Below, one piece after another: positions 8,563-17,394 of a stretch of 64,000 nucleotides of DNA. The position numbers were made by a program, and so were the translations under genes. Origin of the DNA: an uncultured Pseudomonadota bacterium (GTDB lineage Bacteria > Myxococcota_A > UBA796 > GCA-2862545); contig CAJXTB010000018.1 of NCBI GenBank assembly GCA_913061235.1, forward strand, positions 62,001 through 126,000. The letters run 5' to 3'. The notes beneath the pieces were generated by a model. It saw nothing but the letters and a program-made list of their open reading frames with translations. It did no database searches and was not told the origin of the DNA. The number at the start of each line of letters is the position of its first letter. Positions within the stretch are counted from its first letter, which is position 1.

Positions 8563-10394
8563 GCCTGTTGGTCCTGGCCTTGATGGGATGTCCAAATCCC
8601 AACGAGTGGGATGGCACCTTCGACGTTCCACAAGCGCTGGACGTTGTGCCGGTGTCAGACGCCAGCCCGTTCAAGGAGCCAATCGGCTACGCCGCGAGTC
8701 TTCACGGTGGACGCATTGCCATCATGAACCTGCGCGAAGGCCGCTTCCTAGCGGACTCGCCAACGTCCAGCATTGTTCGAGCCTCACCCCTCGCGGCTGG
8801 AAACTCACGGGTACTGGGTTCAATCGCTGCGGTAACTCCAGGTGACGGAACCATCACTGTCTACGCAGCCGACCGCGCATTCAGTACACTCGTTCGCCTT
8901 CCGCATGTGGTCGCGGTGTCAGAGAGCGGCATCCCCGAGCGCACCGAGACCACCATCACCGAGCCCGAGTTCGTAGATGCCGACGGCTCGGGAGACGCCC
9001 CACGTCTGACCGAGCTCCGAGCGTTGACTGGCTTCGCTGCCACCGAGGACTGGACCGTTGAGTACGACGGAAACGAGTGGTTCGCCGTGGGGTCGCGTTC
9101 AGGACGCACAGAAGCCCGCACCGACGAAGACGGCGAGTTCTACGACACCGACGGTGGGCTGTCCTTCACCGTGGCTGGTACTGCGACGACCGGTGACCAC
9201 TTCACGATGTCCACCGACAATGGCTCCACCGAGATTGATGTCGGCGGCGTGCCACTGCACCTGGCCACCTCTCCCGACCAAAGCACAATCGCCATGATTC
9301 TGTCGCGCGCGGATGACCCGGCTGTTCTCGTGTGGCTCGACCCTATGACGGGCCAGGTGGACAAGGACGTCGTCCTCCCGGCAGATGCAACCCCCGTCCG
9401 CATGACCTGGTCGGGCGACGGCCGCTTGTTCGTTGCTGACGGCTCACGGTCCAGCTTCTGGGAGATTGTCCCCGGTGAAGACGACACCGTCATTGAGCAT
9501 GTATTGCCGTGGCCGGTGTCCGACATTGCCCCATTGCTTGGCCCCGACTCCAACACCGTCACCGTGGCGCCACTCAGCGGTACCAGTGTGTGGGTGTACG
9601 ACATGGATGCGGGCGCCCTTCGCGACCTCAATTCTCTCGAAGCCGGCGTAAACGGCCTAGAGATGCACTCCCTCATTCGTGGACTCGGCAGCATTGAGCA
9701 GCCCTTCTTGTGGCCCGAAGTCAACGACGACCAAGTTGGCTTGCGCGGCCGTGCAGTCGCTATCAGCCTGCATCGCGGTGCCATGGTCTTCTTGGGTGAA
9801 GACACCGGCTGCCTCATCCGTGACGGTCTAGGCCCACGCACGAGTGCAAGCACAACACTGACCGCAGGCCTCGACTATTCGTTTGCTCCCGGCGACATTG
9901 ATGGTGGCCCAGAGCTACAGCCAAACTCCACCAACACTCGGAGTGTTGTGGTCAATCGCTGTGGCGGTATTGCCATCAACGAGACGTGGAACCTCCGCTA
10001 CGACGCCAACCAAACCGGCTGGATTGTTGAGGGCACCGTCAGCGGGGTTCAAGACTCGCTCGCCTATGAAGACCGCCGCTACGTCTCCGACAACGGCGCG
10101 GTCAGCTTCGTTATCCAGTCTGGTATTCGCCCGTCCGAAGACGGCTGGCAGTTCCAGTTCGGCGTGAACAGTGGCCTTCTCGGAGTGACCGGTGACAGCA
10201 CTGGCGACGGCACCCGCGATGTGTCGTTCAGCCTTCCGGGCGACCCCATGGCCTACCGCGAAGTCAAGACCCTCACGGACAACCTGTGGCAGCCCGTTGT
10301 CGACCAGCCGTACGTGTTGGTTCCCGTGTCTGGCAGTGACTTGGTCGCCAAGATCGACCCTCTGACAGGCTTTGTCGAGGTTGCTTTCTGGTAG
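8544..10394 (+). CDS. Secreted lipoprotein, beta-propeller-like
   Basis: A 616-residue protein with a short signal peptide and lipobox LALMGC (Cys about residue 16). The body contains propeller-like strand repeats (VRMTWSGDGRLFVADGS, SGTSVWVYDMDAGALRDLNS, and a C-terminal YVLVPVSGSDLVAKIDPLTG). Two internal segments of about 100 residues are similar to each other: both have a WTVEYDGNEWFAVGSRSG / WNLRYDANQTGWIVEGTVSG core followed by a G-x-SF strand, which suggests an internal duplication. The ATG at 8544 lies inside the 3' end of the preceding lipoprotein gene and has its own GGAGG site, so translation is coupled. The pair probably forms a surface complex; function unknown. Confidence 0.8.
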   Translation: MARQPLSLLVLALMGCPNPNEWDGTFDVPQALDVVPVSDASPFKEPIGYAASLHGGRIAIMNLREGRFLADSPTSSIVRASPLAAGNSRVLGSIAAVTPGDGTITVYAADRAFSTLVRLPHVVAVSESGIPERTETTITEPEFVDADGSGDAPRLTELRALTGFAATEDWTVEYDGNEWFAVGSRSGRTEARTDEDGEFYDTDGGLSFTVAGTATTGDHFTMSTDNGSTEIDVGGVPLHLATSPDQSTIAMILSRADDPAVLVWLDPMTGQVDKDVVLPADATPVRMTWSGDGRLFVADGSRSSFWEIVPGEDDTVIEHVLPWPVSDIAPLLGPDSNTVTVAPLSGTSVWVYDMDAGALRDLNSLEAGVNGLEMHSLIRGLGSIEQPFLWPEVNDDQVGLRGRAVAISLHRGAMVFLGEDTGCLIRDGLGPRTSASTTLTAGLDYSFAPGDIDGGPELQPNSTNTRSVVVNRCGGIAINETWNLRYDANQTGWIVEGTVSGVQDSLAYEDRRYVSDNGAVSFVIQSGIRPSEDGWQFQFGVNSGLLGVTGDSTGDGTRDVSFSLPGDPMAYREVKTLTDNLWQPVVDQPYVLVPVSGSDLVAKIDPLTGFVEVAFW

Positions 10395-10410
10395 ACCCAG
10401 CGGCGGTCCT

Positions 10411-10896
10411 CTACAGGGCCCTTGGCTGAATCCACTCGCGTAGCGTCCACTCGCCCATCACCGCTTCACTCCACGTGGCAGCGGTAGACGTGAGCAGGAC
10501 CGCGTTGGCGGTGGTCATCTCAATCGGGGTGCCCGAGAACCAGCTGGCGGCGGCGGACCACCCAGGGTTGTGACCGAGGACCATCACAGTCGTCGACTCG
10601 TCGCCCAGCTCCGCCAGCACGGGCTGCAGCTGCCGAATGCCGGCGTGGTACAGCGCTCGAGTGAAACGAACCGTAGGCGGCGTGTCAAAGGCGACAGACA
10701 GCCGTTCATACGTCTCTGTGGTGCGCATGGAGTCACTGGACAAAACCGTGTCCGGCTGCCAGCCCAGCTCGACAAGACGCGCTCCCATACGCGGAGCGTC
10801 CGCACGCCCACGGGCATTCAGCGGACGACTGTGGTCGTCCAGCGCGTCCGAGTCCCAAGAACTCTTCGCATGACGCATGATGATCAGTCGGTACAT
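10411..10896 (-). CDS. SixA-type histidine phosphatase
   Basis: A 161-residue single-domain histidine phosphatase. The hallmark RHAKSSW with nucleophilic His9 is at the N-terminus, LNARGR supplies the conserved arginine, and GHNPGW holds the second active-site His109. Small size and the RHAKS variant are typical of SixA, which removes phosphate from the Hpt domain of histidine kinases in E. coli. Whether this copy acts on a phosphorelay or a small molecule cannot be told. The ATG at 10896 has a GGGGAG site upstream; a longer in-frame start would overlap the transporter gene. It follows the transporter by 16 bases, so they are likely one transcript. Confidence 0.88.
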   Translation of the reverse strand: MYRLIIMRHAKSSWDSDALDDHSRPLNARGRADAPRMGARLVELGWQPDTVLSSDSMRTTETYERLSVAFDTPPTVRFTRALYHAGIRQLQPVLAELGDESTTVMVLGHNPGWSAAASWFSGTPIEMTTANAVLLTSTAATWSEAVMGEWTLREWIQPRAL

Positions 10897-10912
10897 GGTT
10901 CTCCCCAGCTCA

Positions 10913-13111
10913 TCACACCAACCTGCCACGGAACGGTCCACCATTGCGAACCAAGATGGTTGGTGGCAGACCTTCAGTCATCTCAATCATGCGATTCGCG
11001 TAGCTACGCTCACTGCCAGCGTCGGGGAGCGTCATGCCCAAGAAGACAATCGATGCATCCGCACTGTACTGACGAATGACATCACGTAGGCTCTGGCCTT
11101 CTTCACGCAGTACCACCTCAAAACGGGCCGCAATGCGGATGTCGTCGAGCATAGCTGCGAGCTCGCGCTGACGAATGACAGCGTCTTCAGCGCTGTCGGC
11201 AATGGACTTCAATACAATCTTCAGGTCGCGATTCTCTCGGCTCCCGCTCAACAAGTGAGCGAGCAGCAGCATCAAGTCGCCGTTGTGTTCCTTACCGGCC
11301 CACCACACCACAATCTCCCGCTTGGCATCTTCTGCGATGGGAGCCGTTCGGTGAATGAGCGCACACTTGCCGAGCGCATCGAGCTTGCGAACCAAGGTCA
11401 GCATGCGTGCGAGTGACGCCGCATCATCTCCAGCCGGCCAGCCAAACATGGCCGTATTGGACTCAAGCCCAGCAAACCCGTTGGCCTGGGCGCACGTAAT
11501 GACACCCGCATGTAGGTCGGGAACCGTCGCCACTTCACAGAACGCCATCACGCCGTTGTCATCCAGCAGTTCCTGATGCTCGCGGGCAAGCGTGTGCGAC
11601 GGCGCGTGTTCATCGGCATCCCCCACCAGCAAGGTCATCACGGTGGTGATGCCACGGTGCTGGCCAAAGGCTTGCGCGAGGCGCACGGAGGCAATGCGTT
11701 CTTCAATATCCGTTGTGAAAACAAGGATATGCGGCCGCCAGTTGCGGGGTTCAAGGCGAGTATCGCGCAAGCGAATCAATGCGAAGCGGGCAGCAGTCAG
11801 CAGCATTCCGCCGCGCACATCGCCCCACGTGGCCTCTAGGGTTCGACGTGACAACACCACGTAGATGAGCGCCACAATGACCAGCGCGACAGCCGCACCG
11901 AGAGCGCTGATGGCGAACATTGCGATGATACAGCCCAGCCCCGCCAAGAAGGACGCCCACCACGGCACACGAATTCGAGGGCGGAAGCTGGGGTCCCCGA
12001 CGAGCTCTTCGAGTCCAGCGACAAGATTGAGGGTGCCGTACGTCGTCAGGAAGAACATGGTCAGAACCGTGGCGACGGTCTCCAGGTCGCCAAGCAGAAC
12101 CGCACCGAGAGCCACCGCAATCGACACGCGCAGGGCCCAGATAGGCTCCCCGGACTCTTCATCCACTTCGCCAAAAATCTGCGGCGCCAAGCGGTCTTGA
12201 GCAAGTGCCTGAAGGGTCCGTGGGGCCCCCAGAATCGACCCAAACGCACTCGACAAAATCGCGCCACACATGCCCGGAATGACGAGCAACGGAACCGCAG
12301 CAATGCTTGTCCAAACCTTCTCCGAGTCACCCTGAAGCAGCTCTGGAGACGAGTAGGCAAGAGCAAACGGAATAATCATGTAGACCACAAAGCCCACACC
12401 TACCGCAGACAACACGCCGCGCGGAATGGACTTGCCAGGGTCCTTGAGGTCTCCTGACAGGCTCACACCCGCCAAGATGCCAGTGACCGCCGGGAAGAAC
12501 ACCGCGAAAATCATGCCAACGGTCTGCTTGCCCTCGAGGTCACGCCACGGACCGAGGTTGTCGACCTGGATTTCGCCGCCCCACTCCACGCCCAGAAGCA
12601 TGGAGACGATGGACGCAATGATCAGGCCGAGCATGGGAAGCTGCAGCTTGAGAGTCAGCTCGGTGCTCTTGGCAGCGACCAAGCCGACAATCACCACCAG
12701 CACGGCAGCGATGAGCGGAATGGGCGCGTTGTCCCACCAACCGAACAGCACAACCGCCAGGCCGTAGCAGTACAGAGTCACCGAGAGCGCTTGGGACAAG
12801 TACAGCGGAATGCCAATGGCGCCGCCAACCTCAAGGCCGAGGGTACGGGAAATGAGGTAGTACGCACCGCCCACACCCACGCGCATATTCGTGGCCAGAG
12901 CAGACAAAGACAGCGACGTCACGAGCGTGATGAGGTGACTGAACACCACAATGCCAAGGGCACCGAGCAGTCCAGCCGTACCGACCACCCAGCCCAGCTT
13001 GAGGTACATAATGACCCCAAGAATGGTGAGAATGGTGGGCGTAAAGACACCGAGGAACGTTCCAAGACCTTGGCGTTCAGCGGGCTCTGGGGATGTGGGC
13101 ATCTCACTCAT
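10913..13111 (-). CDS. SLC12-type cation-chloride cotransporter / amino-acid permease homologue
   Basis: A 732-residue membrane protein with about 12 N-terminal transmembrane helices and a ~280-residue soluble C-terminal domain. Segments characteristic of eukaryotic cation-chloride cotransporters are present: TILGVIMYLKLGWVVG in TM1, VGGAYYLISRTLG in TM3, and FFPAVTGILAGVSLSGDLKDP. The C-terminal region (HILVFTTDIEERIASVRLAQAF) resembles the cytosolic domain of the SLC12 family, which has a universal-stress-protein-like fold. The substrate is unknown; K/Na with Cl, or amino acids, are the alternatives. Its ATG overlaps the stop codon of the upstream protease gene in an ATGA, and a SixA-like phosphatase gene follows. 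Confidence 0.85.
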   Translation of the reverse strand: MSEMPTSPEPAERQGLGTFLGVFTPTILTILGVIMYLKLGWVVGTAGLLGALGIVVFSHLITLVTSLSLSALATNMRVGVGGAYYLISRTLGLEVGGAIGIPLYLSQALSVTLYCYGLAVVLFGWWDNAPIPLIAAVLVVIVGLVAAKSTELTLKLQLPMLGLIIASIVSMLLGVEWGGEIQVDNLGPWRDLEGKQTVGMIFAVFFPAVTGILAGVSLSGDLKDPGKSIPRGVLSAVGVGFVVYMIIPFALAYSSPELLQGDSEKVWTSIAAVPLLVIPGMCGAILSSAFGSILGAPRTLQALAQDRLAPQIFGEVDEESGEPIWALRVSIAVALGAVLLGDLETVATVLTMFFLTTYGTLNLVAGLEELVGDPSFRPRIRVPWWASFLAGLGCIIAMFAISALGAAVALVIVALIYVVLSRRTLEATWGDVRGGMLLTAARFALIRLRDTRLEPRNWRPHILVFTTDIEERIASVRLAQAFGQHRGITTVMTLLVGDADEHAPSHTLAREHQELLDDNGVMAFCEVATVPDLHAGVITCAQANGFAGLESNTAMFGWPAGDDAASLARMLTLVRKLDALGKCALIHRTAPIAEDAKREIVVWWAGKEHNGDLMLLLAHLLSGSRENRDLKIVLKSIADSAEDAVIRQRELAAMLDDIRIAARFEVVLREEGQSLRDVIRQYSADASIVFLGMTLPDAGSERSYANRMIEMTEGLPPTILVRNGGPFRGRLV

Positions 13112-15927
13112 GGTGTGGGCTCCACGGCCGAGCGCGTCCAGGTGCCGCTCGCGTCACGCTCCAACAGCTGGGTAGGCCAGTAGTGAAGGTCTACACGAAG
13201 GGTCTCGACGGATTCACGTCCCTGACGATTGAGCAACAACAGCTGAACGCTGTCGTGGTCTTGCAGGTCTCGAACCGCCATCAAGAATGCGTCTAGGGTT
13301 GGCGTTGGAACACCATCAATGGACAACACCTGCCGGGTCGGGCGCAGGCCGTAGCGGTATGCGGGCGAGCCGTACCACAGCCACGTCAGGTACACGCCGC
13401 GCGGCACCTCTTGCTCTTGAATGGCGACGTCTACGTGCGGGTCATGAGCCACCAGTCCGGCGAAGCTCACCACGCGGTCGACACCGTCAACAGGCAGCTC
13501 CATGCCGCGAATGGTGAGGTCTTGCTCGGCACGGTCACGCAGAACGGTGAAGGTGATGTCTTCGCTGCACGACGCCGTGGACAAGCGCTCGACCTGGGTC
13601 ATTCGGGTCAACGCATCGTCGATACCCGCTCCGCGAACATGGGAGATGACGTCACCGCTGCGAAGTCCGGCGGCTTGGGCCGGCGAGCCACCGGTCACGC
13701 GGTTCACCTTGAGCAACACTCGGTCGATTGGAGAAGCCCGCAACACCGACATGGCAGCCGCATCGGACAGCCCGGTATCAACGGCATCTGCGAGGCTGAT
13801 GCCTCCGAACTCCACGCCAATGAAGCAGTACGGCTCCGGCTCGCCACCTTCTAGCAGCCAGTCGGGCCAGAACACAGTCGGCATGCCGTAAAAGCCACGG
13901 TCGTCTCCAGCCGGGTCATAAAAGCTCGACCACTGCGCGTACACGCGGCCCTTCTTGTCCGCAAGCACACCACCAAGGGTACCTCCGCCTTCCGTAATGT
14001 CGACAATCTCTACATTGATGTCGCGGAACCGCGGCGAGCCAGACGCGCCTACGTACAAGCTATCGACCTTGCTGACCGAGGTACGCGTCGCCAAGACGCG
14101 CTGGTCCGGCGCCAGACCGACCTGCCACACGTCTTGGCCTTCGTGAAGCGGCTCGTCCAACAAGGTCGCGGCTTGAATGGGCACATCTGTCACCAACGAC
14201 GGGTCGTAGCTGATGATGGCCATGTTGTGAATCGGATGTAGGTAGACCACTCGGCCTGGGACGCGCACGGTCCCCGCAAACGTAATCTCGATGTCCGCAA
14301 GGTTCACGGGCACCGTGTCCCGGTCGACCAATACCCAGCCGCGTTCAGCGTCTACAACCACTCCAGCACCCTGGTAGTTGAAGTCTTTCACACCGCTGAC
14401 GGGGTGCGGGATGTCGACGTCGACCATCACCAGAGATGGCGCCAAGCGGTCGCCCACCTTGGAGTCCGATGCGTACGGGAAGGCGCTTCCACGACGCTCT
14501 TCTGATGCCGCAGGAGCCTCTGGGCTCGGCGTACACGGCCAGTAGCCGCTGGTGTCGTCACGCTCGCAGCGCTGCATGGTGTACCAGGTGCGGTCCATCA
14601 CCACGACCTGAACAAACTGGCGATTGGGGTCTGACAACGGGTGGAACCGAACAGACACTCGCGCGCCTTGAGGCTTGCTCGCGAGTAGCCGTTCAACGTC
14701 GTCCAGGTCGGTCACGGCCTCGCCATCAATCGCGTCAATCATCGCGGTCTCTGGAATGCCTGCGCGACCGAGCAAGTAGCCCGACTGCACCACGTATACG
14801 CCCTGCACAGGTGTCGAGAAGTTGCGCGCCTGCTGGTAGGACAGCTCGTGAACCACGGAGCGACCGAACTCCAGGTACTCGTCCGGGGTGATGCTGTGTA
14901 GGTCCTGTACCGTCACTTGGACCGGAACGCGTGTACCGCGGCGCTCCACTACAATGTCCAGTGTCTCCCCTACGCTGTCATCCAAGGTGGCTTCCCACGG
15001 GACAAAGGTCTGAACCCTCTCACCGCCGATGGACACCACAATGTCGCCTGGCTGGAGTAGGCCATGAGCGGGGCCGTCAGGAACGGTGTTGCCAACGACC
15101 AACATTCCCGTACTTCCAGGGAACTCGTCCCGGAACGTGTCCTGTGTCTGCTGCGACAGGCCGAGGCGCTCGAGCTCTGGAAAGGACGTGTACTCTAGAG
15201 TGGTCTGAAGTGTTCCACGCGTCACCGGTTCGCCAGCTTGAATCAGCTCAAGTGCGCGCACTACGCGGTCTAAAGGAAGGTAGAAGCTGGACGCGGCCTG
15301 GCGACTTCCGCCCGCATTGAGTGCCACCGCATGCCCATTGATGTCGATGACCGGCGAGCCACTCGAACCCCCAGAGGTGCCGCTAGCTGCCTGCATGTAG
15401 AAGGTATTGAAGTCGTTGTAGGTGTCTCGTCCGTAGGACGGAGCCGGACGGTCGAGGCGGGACAGCGTTCCGTCCAAGATGCTGATCTTCTCGCCCGCGT
15501 CGTTGCCCACAACGCGGATGTTCAGTCCAACCCGCGCCGACTCGGGTGCCAGTGAGATTTCGCGGTGCGCCAGGTAGCGTAGTTCATCCGGGTCAAACCG
15601 ATAAAACCCGAAGTCATGAACGGGGTCTCGGTAGATGGGGTGCAAGTCCACTTCCGTTTCGTCAATAAACAGAGCGTCCGCAATCACCGGGCCCGCATGG
15701 ACCATATGCCTGTTGGTGAGCAAGATACCGCGCTCTGCATCTACCACGAAGCCCGTTCCGACACTGCTGCGCGCATTCTCGGTGTCGAAGTCCCGCGTTC
15801 CTGTCACACGAATGGCGACAATCGCAGGAACAACCTCGTCAAGTGTCGCCTCCCATCCATCTTGCGACTGGGCGTGAGCGGGAGACAGGGCGGCGAACAA
15901 CAATGGAAGGATTTGCATCCGCCGCAA
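13108..15927 (-). CDS. Double HtrA-type serine protease with PDZ domains, Nma111/Ynm3-like
   Basis: A 939-residue secreted protein with a signal peptide (cleavage after SPAHA). The first trypsin-like domain has a full triad: His74 in LTNRHMV, Asp105 in DPVHDFGFYRFD and Ser189 in GGSSGSPV. PDZ-like domains follow. A second protease-fold domain begins near residue 495 and has lost the triad: LVDRDTVP has Asp for His, HPIHNMAI has Asn for Asp, and GGTLGGVL has Gly for Ser. More PDZ-like segments end the protein. This two-protease layout, and wording such as IYRDPVHDFGF and GNDAGEKISIL, match fungal Nma111/Ynm3 rather than DegP. The longer TTG start at 15927 is used because it gives a basic n-region (MRR); an ATG at 15918 is possible. 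ATGA overlap with the transporter gene. Confidence 0.87.
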   Translation of the reverse strand: MRRMQILPLLFAALSPAHAQSQDGWEATLDEVVPAIVAIRVTGTRDFDTENARSSVGTGFVVDAERGILLTNRHMVHAGPVIADALFIDETEVDLHPIYRDPVHDFGFYRFDPDELRYLAHREISLAPESARVGLNIRVVGNDAGEKISILDGTLSRLDRPAPSYGRDTYNDFNTFYMQAASGTSGGSSGSPVIDINGHAVALNAGGSRQAASSFYLPLDRVVRALELIQAGEPVTRGTLQTTLEYTSFPELERLGLSQQTQDTFRDEFPGSTGMLVVGNTVPDGPAHGLLQPGDIVVSIGGERVQTFVPWEATLDDSVGETLDIVVERRGTRVPVQVTVQDLHSITPDEYLEFGRSVVHELSYQQARNFSTPVQGVYVVQSGYLLGRAGIPETAMIDAIDGEAVTDLDDVERLLASKPQGARVSVRFHPLSDPNRQFVQVVVMDRTWYTMQRCERDDTSGYWPCTPSPEAPAASEERRGSAFPYASDSKVGDRLAPSLVMVDVDIPHPVSGVKDFNYQGAGVVVDAERGWVLVDRDTVPVNLADIEITFAGTVRVPGRVVYLHPIHNMAIISYDPSLVTDVPIQAATLLDEPLHEGQDVWQVGLAPDQRVLATRTSVSKVDSLYVGASGSPRFRDINVEIVDITEGGGTLGGVLADKKGRVYAQWSSFYDPAGDDRGFYGMPTVFWPDWLLEGGEPEPYCFIGVEFGGISLADAVDTGLSDAAAMSVLRASPIDRVLLKVNRVTGGSPAQAAGLRSGDVISHVRGAGIDDALTRMTQVERLSTASCSEDITFTVLRDRAEQDLTIRGMELPVDGVDRVVSFAGLVAHDPHVDVAIQEQEVPRGVYLTWLWYGSPAYRYGLRPTRQVLSIDGVPTPTLDAFLMAVRDLQDHDSVQLLLLNRQGRESVETLRVDLHYWPTQLLERDASGTWTRSAVEPTP

Positions 15928-15974
15928 CTAACCGATTGTGAGCCGCAGCCGCCTCGCTTTGCTGCGCTGTGACT

Positions 15975-16901
15975 CTAACGGTCGGGGCGGGTCATCCCAC
16001 CGTCGCTAGAGCCGCTTCCCGACTCGCGGGTTGGCGTTGGCGGAGCCTCGTTTTGCGTCGGTGCCGTGACCGGACGAATTGGGCCGTCCCACAGGGTCTG
16101 TTCGGTGTTGTGTGGCAGGCGATTGCGTTCGTACCGCTTCTCGGCCTGGGGCATCCACTCACGCATGACGGCCTGACGGCGGGCGTTTGCCGGGTGAGTC
16201 GACAAGAACGCAGGCATCGCGCTCGGTCCGCTCGCTTCTTCCATGCGGTCCCAGATCTCAATGCCTTCACCCGGCGGATAGCCGGCACCGGACGCGTACA
16301 TCATGCCAATGATGTCCGCTTCGGACTCATGCTTGCGGCTGAAGGGCAAGATCACGCCGACCTCTGCGCCCAGACCAATCGCGCCAACAATCGCTGCCTT
16401 CTGCGCCGTGTTTAGGTCCGTTCCGCCCTGCAGGTACGCGGTCAGCGCGCCCAGACCGCCAATCAGTGTGAGTTGCTGGGTCATACGCTCACTGCCATGC
16501 TTTGCCGTCGCATGACCGACCTCGTGGCCCATGACGAAAGCCATTCCAGCCTCGTTTTCAAGGACAGGCAGGATGGCTGTGTAAAAGCCGATGTACCCGC
16601 CGGGCAGGCACCAAGCGTTGATGGCCTCGTCTTCAATGAGGGCGTAGCTCCAGTCATAGCCGGGCTCATTCGCAACGCTTGAGATGCGCCGACCGACCTG
16701 CGACAACATGTTCGCGTCCGTGCTGTCGCGCTGGACCGAAGCTCCCTGAAGCTGTTGGGTGTAGCTGGACTTGCCCATGTTGTTCATGATGCCTTCCGGC
16801 ACCAAGTTGTACTGCTTGCGCCCGGTGTACGGAACCTTGGCACACGCCCAGCCAATCATGGCAATTCCGACAGAACCAGCGACGATGCGCGCAACCTTCA
16901 T
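15975..16901 (-). CDS. M48-family zinc metalloprotease, lipoprotein
   Basis: A 308-residue outer-membrane or periplasmic protease. The signal peptide ends in a lipobox (IGWAC). The zinc site is HEVGH inside AFVMGHEVGHATAKHG, with the third ligand in KHESEADIIGMMY. LSTHPANARRQ near the C-terminus is a further conserved M48 segment. This layout matches the LoiP/YcaL/BepA type of quality-control proteases. The C-terminal 40 residues are Pro/Thr/Ser-rich and probably disordered. The ATG at 16901 has a GGAGG site; the reading frame extends upstream but has no better start. It sits just upstream of the HtrA-like protease gene on the same strand (47-base gap), which suggests a joint envelope protein-quality role. 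Confidence 0.92.
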   Translation of the reverse strand: MKVARIVAGSVGIAMIGWACAKVPYTGRKQYNLVPEGIMNNMGKSSYTQQLQGASVQRDSTDANMLSQVGRRISSVANEPGYDWSYALIEDEAINAWCLPGGYIGFYTAILPVLENEAGMAFVMGHEVGHATAKHGSERMTQQLTLIGGLGALTAYLQGGTDLNTAQKAAIVGAIGLGAEVGVILPFSRKHESEADIIGMMYASGAGYPPGEGIEIWDRMEEASGPSAMPAFLSTHPANARRQAVMREWMPQAEKRYERNRLPHNTEQTLWDGPIRPVTAPTQNEAPPTPTRESGSGSSDGGMTRPDR

Positions 16902-17394
16902 GAAGCCTCCAATATCGGCGGCATATCCCCAAGATTGCGCGGCGCCATTGTGGACGACCTGAAGACCGCCCTGCCCTGCACCGACGCAGCGCAGACGCCC
17001 CGGCACATCGCACACGGGAAATCTAAATAAGAGGCATTTCAGCTTCGCTTTCCTACCCACCACCTCCATACGAAGACCGGTGCCCCTCTGTGCTGTCCTG
17101 CTTCTTGCTCGCGACTTTCGCAGACAGATTCGGCGCGTAGTCTGACCCGAATCCGCTTTGCACGGTGAACCGCACAGCTCGGCCCCGCCCGCGACAACAG
17201 CTCATACGGAGACACTGCGGCTCACCCCACCAAACAAGCGCTCAAGTTGGTGGTGAAATCGGGGTGACACAGCGCACTGTGGTGGGTATGCCATTCACCA
17301 CAGATGTTGAGAAGGTGCTCAACGTAAGCGCGTCGCTCATCTCCACACTTTCTCAACAGTCGGTCCCTACATGGGATGGGCGGAGGAAACGATT
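16902..17394. other. Intergenic region between divergent M48 protease and MacA-like genes
   Basis: About 490 bases without a convincing gene. It must hold the promoters of both divergent operons. Apart from an inverted repeat at 17305-17358, described separately, no clear structure was found. Reading frames here lack ribosome binding sites and known motifs. Confidence 0.5.
17305..17358. promoter_or_regulatory. 13-bp inverted repeat upstream of the export operon
   Basis: The arm TGTTGAGAAGGTG (17305-17317) is repeated in inverse orientation as CACTTTCTCAACA (17346-17358) with one mismatch and a 28-base spacer, ending 36 bases before the GTG start of the MacA-like gene. It could be a two-site operator or a 5' leader hairpin. 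Which protein binds it is unknown. Confidence 0.45.
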
